Shown here piece after piece: positions 16,235 to 24,570 of a DNA stretch of 64,000 nt. Under the pieces are notes generated by a model. The model was not told where the DNA came from. It saw only the letters and a program-made list of their open reading frames with translations, and did no database searches. A program made the position numbers and the translations under genes. This DNA comes from Hydrocarboniphaga sp. (GTDB lineage Bacteria > Pseudomonadota > Gammaproteobacteria > Nevskiales > Nevskiaceae), in NCBI RefSeq assembly GCF_028291725.1, contig NZ_JAQGNT010000009.1, forward strand, positions 1 to 64,000, given 5' to 3'. Each line of letters begins with the position of its first letter. Within the stretch, counting starts at the first letter, position 1.

Positions 16235-17586
16235 GCGTTCACGGCTCCGCGGATGTAGGCGTCGATGGTGCCGGCGCAACCGATATGGTCGTCCTGTCCC
16301 GGCCGGGTATAGCGTCCGATGGTGTCGAGCAGGGTCGGGCCGTGGCGGCCGCAGGCACAGCGCTCGGAGAAGTCGATGGCCACCTTGTCGCCAGTGATCA
16401 ATCCGCCCCAGCGGCCTTCATACAGCAGGTCGAGAAACGCGAAGCGCGCTTCGATCGGCTGGCCGCCGGCGTCTTCCGGCTTCACTCGTTTTTCTCCGCT
16501 GGCATCCAGCGGCAGTGCGATCAGGCCGGGCGCAATGTGATAGCGGCCGGCCTCGCAGCGCGGCAGTGTCTGCGCCATTTCGGTCATGCCGTAGGCGGCG
16601 AAGCGGATCACCTTGCCGTAGAAGCGCTCGACCTGCTGCTGATAATCCGCGGGCAGCGCCACGCCCTTGATGCCGCCGCCGGCGCTGATCACGCTTTGCG
16701 GATGGAACTCGCCGTCACCGACGCCGAGTTCGCGGGCACGCTCGATGATCATCATGTGCTGCGACCACAGGCCGGTCAGGAAGATCGGCTCGTGGCGGCG
16801 CTCCAGAATGCGGTCGGTAAGCTTCAGCAGGCCGGCGCGCATGCGCTGGCTCTTTTGCAGGCTCTTCAGTTCGAACGCCGCGATCTCATCCGGTGTCGCG
16901 CTGCCCTTGGCCATCTTGTTGCGCATCGCCGCCATCTCGCTCAACTCGGATATCAGCAGCGGCTCATCGGACAGTGCATAGGTGTCACCTGCCCTGCCCC
17001 AGTTCTTCGCGTTGGCGATCGCTGCTTCCACCGAACTCTGGCGACCCTTGATCGGCCCGAGCCAGAACACCGGCCGGTCGCTGCTGGCGCGCGCGAACGG
17101 CCAGGCGACGGTATGGCGCGCATGCCGCGCCTTCATCTCGCGATCACCCATCGTGTGATTCAGGAACGAGCACTTGCCGGTGGTGCCGCTGGTGGCGATC
17201 ACCGCATGCCCGGCATCCCACAGGCGCTCCAGCCAGTCGTCGACGTTGCGCACGCCCGCCACGTCGACACCGCTGACGTCGGCGACCGACAGTGTGTTGA
17301 GCCATTGCAGCATGCGGTCCCAGCGGCCCTGCTCGAAGAATGAGGCCGGATAGGATTTGTAGACGGTATGCGCGAACAGCAGCGGCACCAGATCGTCGAA
17401 CGAGCGGATCGCGCTGATACCGGCATCTTCGGCGCGCTTGGCGACCAGCGGAATCTGCTCGCGGCGCTGCGCAAACAGCTCCTGAGCCGCTTCGAGCTGC
17501 AGCGCGCGGATCTCGGCGGCCGGCTGGTCGTAGGCCTGGTCGGGATCCAGGATCAGATCCAGCAACTGGCGTCGGGCATTGCTCAC
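16231..17586 (-). CDS. LuxE-like acyl-protein synthetase / acid-activating ligase
   Basis: 451 residues of the ANL-related LuxE family. It has the nucleotide loop TSGTTGKCSFLN near residue 135, AYGMTEMAQTLPRCE near 335, and a paired Cys motif CACGRHG near the C-terminus. It should adenylate a carboxylic acid and hand the acyl group to LuxC. A homologue with the same motifs is at 62388-63731. GAGGTGAAC about ten bases upstream supports the 17586 start. Vibrio LuxE is about 370-380 residues, so this branch is longer. It is the first gene of the operon LuxE-LuxC-regulator-FadB-like. Confidence 0.85.
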   Translation of the reverse strand: MSNARRQLLDLILDPDQAYDQPAAEIRALQLEAAQELFAQRREQIPLVAKRAEDAGISAIRSFDDLVPLLFAHTVYKSYPASFFEQGRWDRMLQWLNTLSVADVSGVDVAGVRNVDDWLERLWDAGHAVIATSGTTGKCSFLNHTMGDREMKARHARHTVAWPFARASSDRPVFWLGPIKGRQSSVEAAIANAKNWGRAGDTYALSDEPLLISELSEMAAMRNKMAKGSATPDEIAAFELKSLQKSQRMRAGLLKLTDRILERRHEPIFLTGLWSQHMMIIERARELGVGDGEFHPQSVISAGGGIKGVALPADYQQQVERFYGKVIRFAAYGMTEMAQTLPRCEAGRYHIAPGLIALPLDASGEKRVKPEDAGGQPIEARFAFLDLLYEGRWGGLITGDKVAIDFSERCACGRHGPTLLDTIGRYTRPGQDDHIGCAGTIDAYIRGAVNA

Positions 17587-17761
17587 TTGTTCACCTCGCT
17601 AGCCTGGGCGTGGCACCGGGTGGGTGCTCTTGAGTAGTAAGCCAAGCTAAATACAAGTATCGGGATAGATCAATTCCGTCCGCGCTTCGGCGGTTTGTTC
17701 TCTCTAAACCGTTAGCTCGAGCTTACCGGCAAGCGCCGGCCGCCCGCTCGCTCCGCTAACT

Positions 17762-18472
17762 TCAGTGCATCGGAACCAGCGCCTCGTAAGGTGTCGGCGT
17801 CAGATGCTGGCCGCCGTCGGCGTACAGCACATGGCCAGTCAGAAATCGCCCGGCCTCACCAATCAGCAGCATCACGGCGCCGCCGATGTCATCAACCGGG
17901 TCGCCCATGCGCTGCATCGGCGTGCCGGCGATCAGCGCGTCCACGGCCTCGGGCGCCGCCAGACGCAGGCGGCGAAAGTTCTCGGTATCGGCGGCCGGCG
18001 CGAGCGCGTTGACCAGGATGTTGTACTGGCCCCATTCCTCGGCGGCACTGCGCGTCAGCGACTTGATCGCCTCGCTGGCGGCGACGGTATCGGCGGCCTG
18101 GCGATTCAGGCTGTCGCCGAGTGTCGCGACCAGGTTGACGATGCGGCCCGACTGCTGCGCGCGCATCGCCGGATAGACCGCCTGCATCATCCACAGCACG
18201 CGCTGCGCGTCCGGCGCGACCGCGTCGGTCTTGCTTTCCAGCGGCGCAAACGCCGCGGTCTCGTCGCTCGCGTTGACCAGAATGTCGATCCGCCCGTAGT
18301 CGGCGAGCGCGGCAGCGGCGACGCGCTCGGCCGCGGCTTTCGACTCCGGCATCGCATCGACCGTGATCACGGTCGCGCCTTCGTTTTTCAGTCGCGCCGC
18401 GATGCCGGCGCCGACTCCGGCTCCGGACCGGGCTTGCGTGACGATCGCCACGCGCTGGTTCAAGCGTCCCAT
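17762..18472 (-). CDS. SDR-fold protein lacking catalytic residues (pseudoenzyme)
   Basis: 236 residues clearly of SDR fold (DYGRIDILVNAS, RIVNLVATLGD, SAAEEWGQYNILVN, FLTGHVLYADGG). The active-site YxxxK is replaced by VAASE in the sequence before AIKSLTR, and the cofactor motif reads TQARSGAGVGAG instead of TGxxxGIG. About 30 residues between beta-2 and beta-4 are missing. The frame is intact, with a good Shine-Dalgarno site (AGGAG), and it starts 10 bp after the stop of a complete SDR. It is therefore likely expressed as a partner of that SDR, though recent inactivation is possible. Confidence 0.75.
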   Translation of the reverse strand: MGRLNQRVAIVTQARSGAGVGAGIAARLKNEGATVITVDAMPESKAAAERVAAAALADYGRIDILVNASDETAAFAPLESKTDAVAPDAQRVLWMMQAVYPAMRAQQSGRIVNLVATLGDSLNRQAADTVAASEAIKSLTRSAAEEWGQYNILVNALAPAADTENFRRLRLAAPEAVDALIAGTPMQRMGDPVDDIGGAVMLLIGEAGRFLTGHVLYADGGQHLTPTPYEALVPMH

Positions 18473-18482
18473 GTCGTTTCTC

Positions 18483-19250
18483 CTATTCCGGCCGCTTCAG
18501 GTGAAGGCCGCCATCGGCAAAAAAGGCCTGGCCGGTGATGAAGCGCGCGTCCTCGGTCAACAGGCCGGCGACCAGCGCGCCCAGATCTTCCACCGGCTTG
18601 CCGAGGCGGCGCATCGGGATGGCCAGCAGCGTGCGCGCCGCCATCTCCGGGTTGTTCTGCATGTAGACGATGGTCGCGGCCGATTCGCAGGCCGGGCAGA
18701 TCACGTTGACGGTGATGTTGTAGCGGCCCCACTCACGTGCCGCGGACAAGGTCAGCCCGCGGATCGCCTCCTTGGTCGAGTTGTATTCGGCGCTGAGCTT
18801 GGCGCCGTAGACCGCGCGCCGCGAACCGAAGTTGATCACCCGCCCGCAGCCCTGCTGCCGGTAGTGCGGGAACACCGCATTCATCAGCCAGCGCGAGGCA
18901 TGGAAACCGGAGGACAGCGCCTTGTCGTAGGCGTCTTCGGTCTTGTCTTCGACCGCGACCCATTTCCATTCGGCTTGCGCGTTGTTGACCAGCCCGTCGA
19001 TGCGGCCGTAGCGCTCGGCCGCGACGCGGACCACCGACTCCGCCTGTTCGCGAACGCCGACGTCGGCCTGCAGATAATCGGCTTCAAGCCCGGCCTCGCC
19101 GAGCTGCTGCATCGCCTTGCTGCCTTTGTCTGCGCTGCGCGAACAGAACACTACTTTGGCGCCATCGGAGGCGAGCTTCTGCACGATGCCGAAACCGATG
19201 CCTTCCGAACCGCCGGTGACGATGACGACCTTGCCGTCGAGTTGAGCCAT
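18483..19250 (-). CDS. Short-chain dehydrogenase/reductase, active-type
   Basis: 255 residues with TGGSEGIGFG (cofactor), NNAQ, and catalytic YNSTK, all at canonical spacing. The C-terminal FADGG segment is typical of FabG-like SDRs. AGGAG ten bases upstream supports ATG 19250. It is followed 10 bp later by a degenerate SDR of similar size, suggesting a hetero-oligomer with one active and one inactive chain. The position next to the LuxE/LuxC operon suggests an acyl-CoA or related lipid substrate; this is inference. Confidence 0.88.
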   Translation of the reverse strand: MAQLDGKVVIVTGGSEGIGFGIVQKLASDGAKVVFCSRSADKGSKAMQQLGEAGLEADYLQADVGVREQAESVVRVAAERYGRIDGLVNNAQAEWKWVAVEDKTEDAYDKALSSGFHASRWLMNAVFPHYRQQGCGRVINFGSRRAVYGAKLSAEYNSTKEAIRGLTLSAAREWGRYNITVNVICPACESAATIVYMQNNPEMAARTLLAIPMRRLGKPVEDLGALVAGLLTEDARFITGQAFFADGGLHLKRPE

Positions 19251-19281
19251 TGACGCTACTCCTGCTTGAATTTGTTAGTTC

Positions 19282-19360
19282 GTAGGTCGGCAATCCTTTG
19301 CCGACGTGAGGCAGCGATTGCGCATCGGAGCTGCACGTCGGCAAAGGATTGCCGACCTAC
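19282..19360. repeat. Family-2 intergenic inverted repeat
   Basis: GTAGGTCGGCAATCCTTTGC arm and its reverse complement, a near-identical copy of 7041-7120, in the gap between SDR and MFS genes. Confidence 0.85.
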
Positions 19361-19409
19361 GACATGCGATCCGATCAATGTAGGGTGGGCCATCGTCACG
19401 GTGTCGAAT

Positions 19410-20840
19410 TTAGCGAGCCGCCGCATTGAGTATCGGCACTGACGATGCCGTGGGCTTACGGCCGCTGCGCGGCAGCGTCAGCGATACCAGAAAGCCGATC
19501 ACCGTCGCACTGGCCAGAACGGCAAACGTCAGACCGACCGCCGACGGCGCCGGATAATTCGAGCCGTTGACCGACACGCTCTGCGTGCTCAGCAAAAACG
19601 CGCAGAGCTGGGTTGCGACCGCGAAGTTGGCCTGGCGCAGCACCGCAGTCACGCCATTGGCCTCGCTGGTGCGATCCAGCGGCACCGATTCGGCCAGCAC
19701 CAGCGGCGTCGCGCCGAGAATCATCACCGAGCCGACCGATTGCAGCAGCAGCATCGACACCAGCAGGCCGAGATGATCCTGGCCGAGCGCCATGCCGACC
19801 CAGCCGAGCGCGGCGATCAGCGCGCCGGCCTGCAGCGCGCGCCGCGCGCCACGGCGGTTGGCGACGAAACCCGTTGCGGTCCCGCCGAACAGCGCCATCA
19901 GCTGGGCGCCGAACATGATCGTGCCCGACAGCGTCGCCGACAGCCCGAAGCCGCTGCCGGCGGCCGGCGTCTGCTGCAGCAGCATCGACATGAACGGGCC
20001 GACCTGGAACACGCCATAGGCGGAAATGATCATCACCAGGTTGGCGAGCAGCACCTGGGGGTTGCCGAGCAGGCGCACGTCGATCAGCGGATACGGCCGG
20101 CGCCATTCGTGCCAGAACCAAACCATGCCGATCAGCATCGCGCCACCGATCAGCGCCGCGATCCGTGGATCGCCGATGCCCCAGTACTTGATCTGCCCGA
20201 TCGCAAACAGGCAGCCGGCGATCATCGGAATCATCAGCATGCCGCCCAGCAGATCAAGGCCGCCCAGCGGCTTCGCTGCGCGCGAGCGCGGGATCGCCAC
20301 GATCGAGACCCCGATCGCGATCGTCGAGGCAATCGCAGCGAACGTGAACATCAGATGCCAGGGCATATGGTCGGCAATGAGTCCGCCGACCAGTACGCCG
20401 ACGCCGGTCGCGATACTCGCCGTCGCGGCGACGAAACCCGAACCCATCGTCTGGTGGCGAGGCTCGGTATGTTCGCGCAGCAGGCCCAGGCACAACGGCA
20501 GAATCGATCCGCCCAGACCCTGCAGGCCGCGGCCGATCAGCAGGCCTTGAATATTCGGAGACAGCGCGCTGACGATCGATCCGATGGTGACCACGAACAG
20601 CACCAGCGCGAGCATCATGCGCCGGCCGTAGAGATCGCCGAGCCGCGCGATCAGCGGCGTCAGGCAGGCCGAGACCAGCATGTAGATGGTGATGATCCAG
20701 CCGACCAGGACCGCGTCGCCGATCTGGTGGTAGAGCAGGCCGATCGCGCCGTAGATCATCGAGGTCTCGAAGGCGGCGATGGTTTCCACGTACATCAGCG
20801 CGGCGATCAACAGCCACGGTCTGGCCTGCATCTGCGACAT
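19410..20840 (-). CDS. MFS transporter, DHA2 (drug:H+ antiporter) type
   Basis: About 476 residues of alternating hydrophobic segments. The loop 2-3 motif RLGDLYGRRMMLALVLF and GRGLQGLGGSILPLCLGLLR are typical of the EmrB/QacA branch, which exports hydrophobic compounds using the proton gradient. An upstream ATG (20846) is only two bases from the GGAGG site, so the second ATG (20840), eight bases away, is preferred. It lies at the head of the minus-strand block and may export pathway intermediates or toxic lipids. Confidence 0.85.
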   Translation of the reverse strand: MSQMQARPWLLIAALMYVETIAAFETSMIYGAIGLLYHQIGDAVLVGWIITIYMLVSACLTPLIARLGDLYGRRMMLALVLFVVTIGSIVSALSPNIQGLLIGRGLQGLGGSILPLCLGLLREHTEPRHQTMGSGFVAATASIATGVGVLVGGLIADHMPWHLMFTFAAIASTIAIGVSIVAIPRSRAAKPLGGLDLLGGMLMIPMIAGCLFAIGQIKYWGIGDPRIAALIGGAMLIGMVWFWHEWRRPYPLIDVRLLGNPQVLLANLVMIISAYGVFQVGPFMSMLLQQTPAAGSGFGLSATLSGTIMFGAQLMALFGGTATGFVANRRGARRALQAGALIAALGWVGMALGQDHLGLLVSMLLLQSVGSVMILGATPLVLAESVPLDRTSEANGVTAVLRQANFAVATQLCAFLLSTQSVSVNGSNYPAPSAVGLTFAVLASATVIGFLVSLTLPRSGRKPTASSVPILNAAAR

Positions 20841-20931
20841 CTTCATCTCCTCCGAGATCGATGGCCTGGCGGCTCAGAAGGCCGCTCAACTAATACGGTG
20901 ACACAGTGATATCGCGACATTCGCAACCCAC

Positions 20932-21012
20932 CGTCATTCCCGCGAAGGCGGGAATCCAGGGTCCCGAGCCCTTATCTACGAACTCTGGATTCCCGCCTAC
21001 GCGGGAATGACG
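20932..21012. repeat. Family-4 intergenic inverted repeat (CGTCATTCCCGCG)
   Basis: Arms CGTCATTCCCGCGAAGGCGG... and ...CGCGGGAATGACG with a short centre. This is the common bacterial repeat with CGTCATTCCCGC ends and the only copy in the window. It lies in the 384-bp gap between divergent MFS and sulfotransferase genes. Confidence 0.85.
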
Positions 21013-21062
21013 TGTCGAAATTAATGTGCCGCGCTACTGGTAGCGGCGAGAATGATGTAATG

Positions 21063-21157
21063 GTGCACTATTAGTCAAGACGCTAACCGCTCGATCTGCG
21101 AAAACAGCTCGTAACAGCCGCCGTGTTGCCGCTGTTGCATTAATTAAGTGCACTATT
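21063..21157. promoter_or_regulatory. Direct repeat GTGCACTATT in sulfotransferase promoter region
   Basis: GTGCACTATT occurs at 21063-21072 and 21148-21157 in the AT-rich stretch upstream of the sulfotransferase. GTGCAC is itself palindromic. The spacing (85 bp, about eight helical turns) would suit cooperative binding or looping; function is inferred. Confidence 0.35.
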
Positions 21158-21224
21158 TATGCTCGACGCAGACCAATAGGCGGGCGCCCGCGGCGACCCT
21201 CCCCATCATGCGAGGAGACTAGCA

Positions 21225-22418
21225 ATGCCGAGCCGTGCCAGCGCCCAGGATCTGATCACCGCTGCCGAACAAGCGACCGGCCTGAACCAGTGGGGCGACC
21301 AGGACTTTCGCACCGGGCTCGCATTGTTCATCGCCGCCGCGCAGCGCGAGGCGCGGATGTCGGATCTCGGCTGGCAGCGCATGCTCAGCCGCATCGACGG
21401 GCTGCTGAAGAACCGGCTGCGCATCATCGACTATCGCGCGAAGCATCCCGAAGTCGCGGCGCAGACCATCACGCGCCCGATCTTCATCCTCGGCCTTCCG
21501 CGCAGCGGCACCTCCAACCTGTTGTCGCTGCTGTCGTTCGACCCGGCGCATCGCGTACCGCGGATGTGGGAGATCTACCGCTCGGTGCCGCCGCCGCAGC
21601 GCGAGACCTACGAGACCGACCCGCGCATCGCCGAAGTGCAGCAGCTGCTGAAGAGCGACGGCTTCGATTCCGAAGCCCTGCAGGCGACGCATCCCTTTGA
21701 CTCAAGGCTGCCGGAGGAATGCGGCTTTATCTTCGAGCACACGTTCGCCTGCATGGTGTTCCCCGCCTACGTCAATGCGCCGAGCTTTGCCGATTACGCG
21801 ATGAACAAGGCCGACTGGCGCGGCGTCTATGGCTTCCACAAGCAGTTCCTGCAGAACCTGCAGACCGCCTACGCCGGCGAGCGCTGGGTGCTGAAGACGC
21901 CGGAGCACTCGCACTTCATCCCCGATCTGCTCGCCACCTATTCCGACGCGATCCTGCTCTACACCCACCGCAGTCCCTCGGCGGTGATGTCCTCGCTGGC
22001 CAGCAACATCACCGAGCTGCGCAAGCTGTGGTCCGACCAGGTGGACCCGAACGAGGTCGCGACCAGCTTCCTGCAGGCCGAGGCCGAAGGCGCGCGGCGC
22101 ATGGTCGAGGCGCGCAAAGACCCGGCGATCGATCGCCATTTCTACGACATCGACTTTCAGGATCTGATCGAGCATCCGGTCGAAGTGATGCAGCAGCTAT
22201 ATCGCCACTTCGACCTGCCCTACTCCGAGGCGACACGCGCAGGCTTGCAGCGCTATGCCGACCATGAGGCGAAGAAAACCCACGGTCACGGCAAGCACAA
22301 GCACGCACTGGCCGACTACGGCTATGCGCCGGCGCAGATCGATCAGGCATTCAAGCTCTATCTGGAATGGTACGCGGCGAATCGCGATCGCATCCGCCTG
22401 ACGACTGCCTCGGCATGA
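21225..22418 (+). CDS. Sulfotransferase-family protein (Sulfotransfer_3 type)
   Basis: 397 residues with the PAPS 5'-phosphosulfate loop ILGLPRSGTSNLLS near residue 90 and the 3'-phosphate region YTHRSPSAVMSSL near residue 245. Family members move sulfate from PAPS to a hydroxyl group; many bacterial members have no proven substrate. GAGGAG upstream supports the ATG at 21225. The stop overlaps the next start (ATGA), so it is coupled to the DUF1214-like protein. A second, divergent family member at 49813 also has a DUF1254/1214 gene nearby. Confidence 0.85.
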   Translation: MPSRASAQDLITAAEQATGLNQWGDQDFRTGLALFIAAAQREARMSDLGWQRMLSRIDGLLKNRLRIIDYRAKHPEVAAQTITRPIFILGLPRSGTSNLLSLLSFDPAHRVPRMWEIYRSVPPPQRETYETDPRIAEVQQLLKSDGFDSEALQATHPFDSRLPEECGFIFEHTFACMVFPAYVNAPSFADYAMNKADWRGVYGFHKQFLQNLQTAYAGERWVLKTPEHSHFIPDLLATYSDAILLYTHRSPSAVMSSLASNITELRKLWSDQVDPNEVATSFLQAEAEGARRMVEARKDPAIDRHFYDIDFQDLIEHPVEVMQQLYRHFDLPYSEATRAGLQRYADHEAKKTHGHGKHKHALADYGYAPAQIDQAFKLYLEWYAANRDRIRLTTASA

Positions 22419-23632
22419 GCGCCGTCGAGCTGACACCGGGCGCCGCGATCTCGCCGCTGATGGAAGCGGCCTGGCGGCGTTACCTGCAGGGCCTGGAGCA
22501 ATTGCGCCAGCGCATCTTCGCAACCGAAATGCACTGGCGGCCGGAGACGCACGCGGCGGCGCATTATTTCCTGATGAACGCGCAGGCCTCGGCCTTCACC
22601 ACCTGCTTTGCGCCCAAGCAGGCGTATCCCACGTTCTACGTGCATAGCACCTTCGAGCCGAACATCTTCACCTGGACGCTGCCGAACCCGGACTTTCATT
22701 ACCGCTGGGCGTTCATCGACGGCAGCCGCACTTACCGGATCTGGGGCAAGCGCGGCAGCAGCCTGTGGCTCGACATCCAGGTGATGCGCAGCCACTGGTG
22801 CAACGACAATCCCAGCGTGCTCGGCAACTACGACGCCGACCAGGTCAAGGATGCCGAGGGCAACTTCGAGTACATCCTCAGCGCCGAGCCGCAGCCGGGC
22901 AAAAACTGGATCAAGCTCGATCCCAGCTCACGCAACAACGTCGTACTGGTGCGCGACACGCATTACGACTGGGTCAATACCACCGCCGCCGAGATGCATA
23001 TCGAGCTGTTCGACCAACGGCCCGCGGGCCCCTGCTTCCTGAGCGAGGCCGAGATGGCGCAGCGCCTCGACGGCTGCCTGCAGATGTTCAATTTCGTGAT
23101 GGATCATTTCCAGCCGCACATCACCACCAATCCGCAGCGCACCGGCATCAATGTGTTTCACCAGAGCACGGTGAACACGGTCGGCGGCTCGAACCCGGTC
23201 GCGGTTTATCTGCTGTTGCCTTATCTGATCGAGGCGGACGAGGCGCTGATCATCGACGTCGAAATCCCGCAGACGATGTACTGGAATATCCACCTCGGCG
23301 ATGTCTGGGGCGGCACCTCCGATTACGTTCAGCACCAGAGCTGCCTCAACGGCGCGCAGGCGCAGGTCGATGCCGACGGCCGCTGCCGCCTGGTGCTGTC
23401 GGTAGCCGATCCGGGCGTGCCGAACTGGCTCGACGCGATCCACTGGCTGCACGGCATCGCGCAGTTCCGCTGGTACAAGACCAGCAAGGTCTGCGTGCCG
23501 ACAGTGCGCAGGCTCAAGCTCGCCGAGCTGCGCGCCTCGCTGCCCGCGGGGACGCCGACCGTGACAGCGGAGCAGCGCAAGCGAACCGTTAGCGCCAGGC
23601 GCGCGGCGGTGATGCGCCGTTATCACTACTAG
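22415..23632 (+). CDS. DUF1214-like protein, function unknown
   Basis: 405 residues from ATG 22415, overlapping the sulfotransferase stop. No signal peptide or membrane segment is evident. The C-terminal part (IPQTMYWNIHLGDVWGG, then LVLSVADPGVPNWLDA) looks like the jelly-roll-like C-terminal domain of DUF1214/DUF1254 proteins, here with a different N-terminal half. I do not know the reaction. Coupling to a sulfotransferase suggests it acts on the same small molecule. Confidence 0.6.
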   Translation: MSAVELTPGAAISPLMEAAWRRYLQGLEQLRQRIFATEMHWRPETHAAAHYFLMNAQASAFTTCFAPKQAYPTFYVHSTFEPNIFTWTLPNPDFHYRWAFIDGSRTYRIWGKRGSSLWLDIQVMRSHWCNDNPSVLGNYDADQVKDAEGNFEYILSAEPQPGKNWIKLDPSSRNNVVLVRDTHYDWVNTTAAEMHIELFDQRPAGPCFLSEAEMAQRLDGCLQMFNFVMDHFQPHITTNPQRTGINVFHQSTVNTVGGSNPVAVYLLLPYLIEADEALIIDVEIPQTMYWNIHLGDVWGGTSDYVQHQSCLNGAQAQVDADGRCRLVLSVADPGVPNWLDAIHWLHGIAQFRWYKTSKVCVPTVRRLKLAELRASLPAGTPTVTAEQRKRTVSARRAAVMRRYHY

Positions 23633-23674
23633 CGGCTCGTAATCGATGAACAGCATCCAAACACGAGCGGCACC

Positions 23675-23743
23675 TGTAGGAGCGGGTCATACCCGCGACT
23701 GTGCCGTTCAAGGCCGGAGTCGCGGGTATGACCCGCTCCTACA
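23675..23743. repeat. Family-3 intergenic inverted repeat (TGTAGGAGCGGGTC)
   Basis: Arms TGTAGGAGCGGGTCATACCC and GGGTATGACCCGCTCCTACA. A related copy is at 60901-60968. It lies between the DUF1214-like gene and the truncated SDR. Confidence 0.8.
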
Positions 23744-23785
23744 GCGGCGGCGATTAACGTGCCGCACCAATAAGCGTACCGACAT

Positions 23786-24040
23786 ATGGATCTCGGCCTG
23801 AAGAGCAAAATCGCAGTCGTCGCCGGAGGTAGTCGCGGCTGCGGACGCGCGATTGCCGAAGAGTTGGCCAAGGAAGGCGCGCACATCGTGCTGTCGGGCC
23901 GCAATCAGGAGCCGGTCGATGCCGCCGTCGCCGCAATCACCGCCGCCGGTGGAAGCGCGGTCGGTGTAATTGCCGACATGACCGAAAAGGCCGGTGCAAA
24001 ACTCATCCTCGACGGCGGCTACACCAAGAGCCTGTTCTGA
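23786..24040 (+). pseudogene. SDR with large internal deletion (84 residues)
   Basis: The first ~62 residues are a normal SDR start (KIAVVAGGSRGCGRAIAEEL; HIVLSGRN), and the last ~18 (AGAKLILDGGYTKSLF) are a normal SDR end. The NNAG and YxxxK regions, about 170 residues, have been removed in frame. It cannot be a working dehydrogenase. The frame is clean, so a short protein may still be made; it precedes the SnoaL-like gene by 14 bp. Confidence 0.7.
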
Positions 24041-24054
24041 CCCAGGAGAGAACC

Positions 24055-24570
24055 GTGTCCGCCAGCACTCGTCTCGAAGCCGCACTCGACCGGCAGGAAA
24101 TCGCCGAGTTCGTCGTCACCAACTCCATGCTCGCCGACGGCGGTGCGCCCGGCGACTGGGAGCGCTATCGTCAACGCTACGCCGAGGCGATCACCATCGA
24201 CTACAGCAGCACGCTCGCCGATCCGCCGAAAGAGATTTCGCGCGACCTGCTGATGCCGTACTGGAAAAGCCTGATCGACGCTTTCGACATCACTCAGCAC
24301 ATCGTCAGCAACCTCGTCGTCACGCTCGATGGCGACAATGCCAGCTGCCGCTCCTACGTCATCTCCAATCACCGCATCGGTGGCGACGTCTGGAGTTGCG
24401 GCGGCATTTACGATCACGGCCTGCGCCGTGCAAGCGGCACAGACGGCGGCTGGCTGATCACGGCGCAGCGCTTCAGCTCGCTGTTCGAAACCGGTGATCG
24501 CAGCGTGTTCGAACGCGGCATCGCCAAGGCCATCCCCTCGCCGCTCAAGCAGGCCGCCGCAAAAGCATGA
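24055..24570 (+). CDS. SnoaL/NTF2-like protein
   Basis: 171 residues from GTG 24055 (AGGAGAG upstream). The N-terminal DRQEIAEFVVTNSMLAD helix and later VSNLVVTLDGDNASCRSYVI and SCGGIYDHGLRR match the SnoaL_4 cone fold found in limonene-epoxide-hydrolase and steroid-isomerase relatives. Such proteins hydrate, isomerise or simply bind a hydrophobic molecule; the reaction is unknown. The stop overlaps the next SDR start (ATGA). Confidence 0.8.
   Translation: MSASTRLEAALDRQEIAEFVVTNSMLADGGAPGDWERYRQRYAEAITIDYSSTLADPPKEISRDLLMPYWKSLIDAFDITQHIVSNLVVTLDGDNASCRSYVISNHRIGGDVWSCGGIYDHGLRRASGTDGGWLITAQRFSSLFETGDRSVFERGIAKAIPSPLKQAAAKA

Noticed and set aside
16231-17586. Bioluminescence (lux) operon
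   Set aside because: luxA, luxB and luxD are not in the window; LuxE/LuxC relatives alone do not make light.
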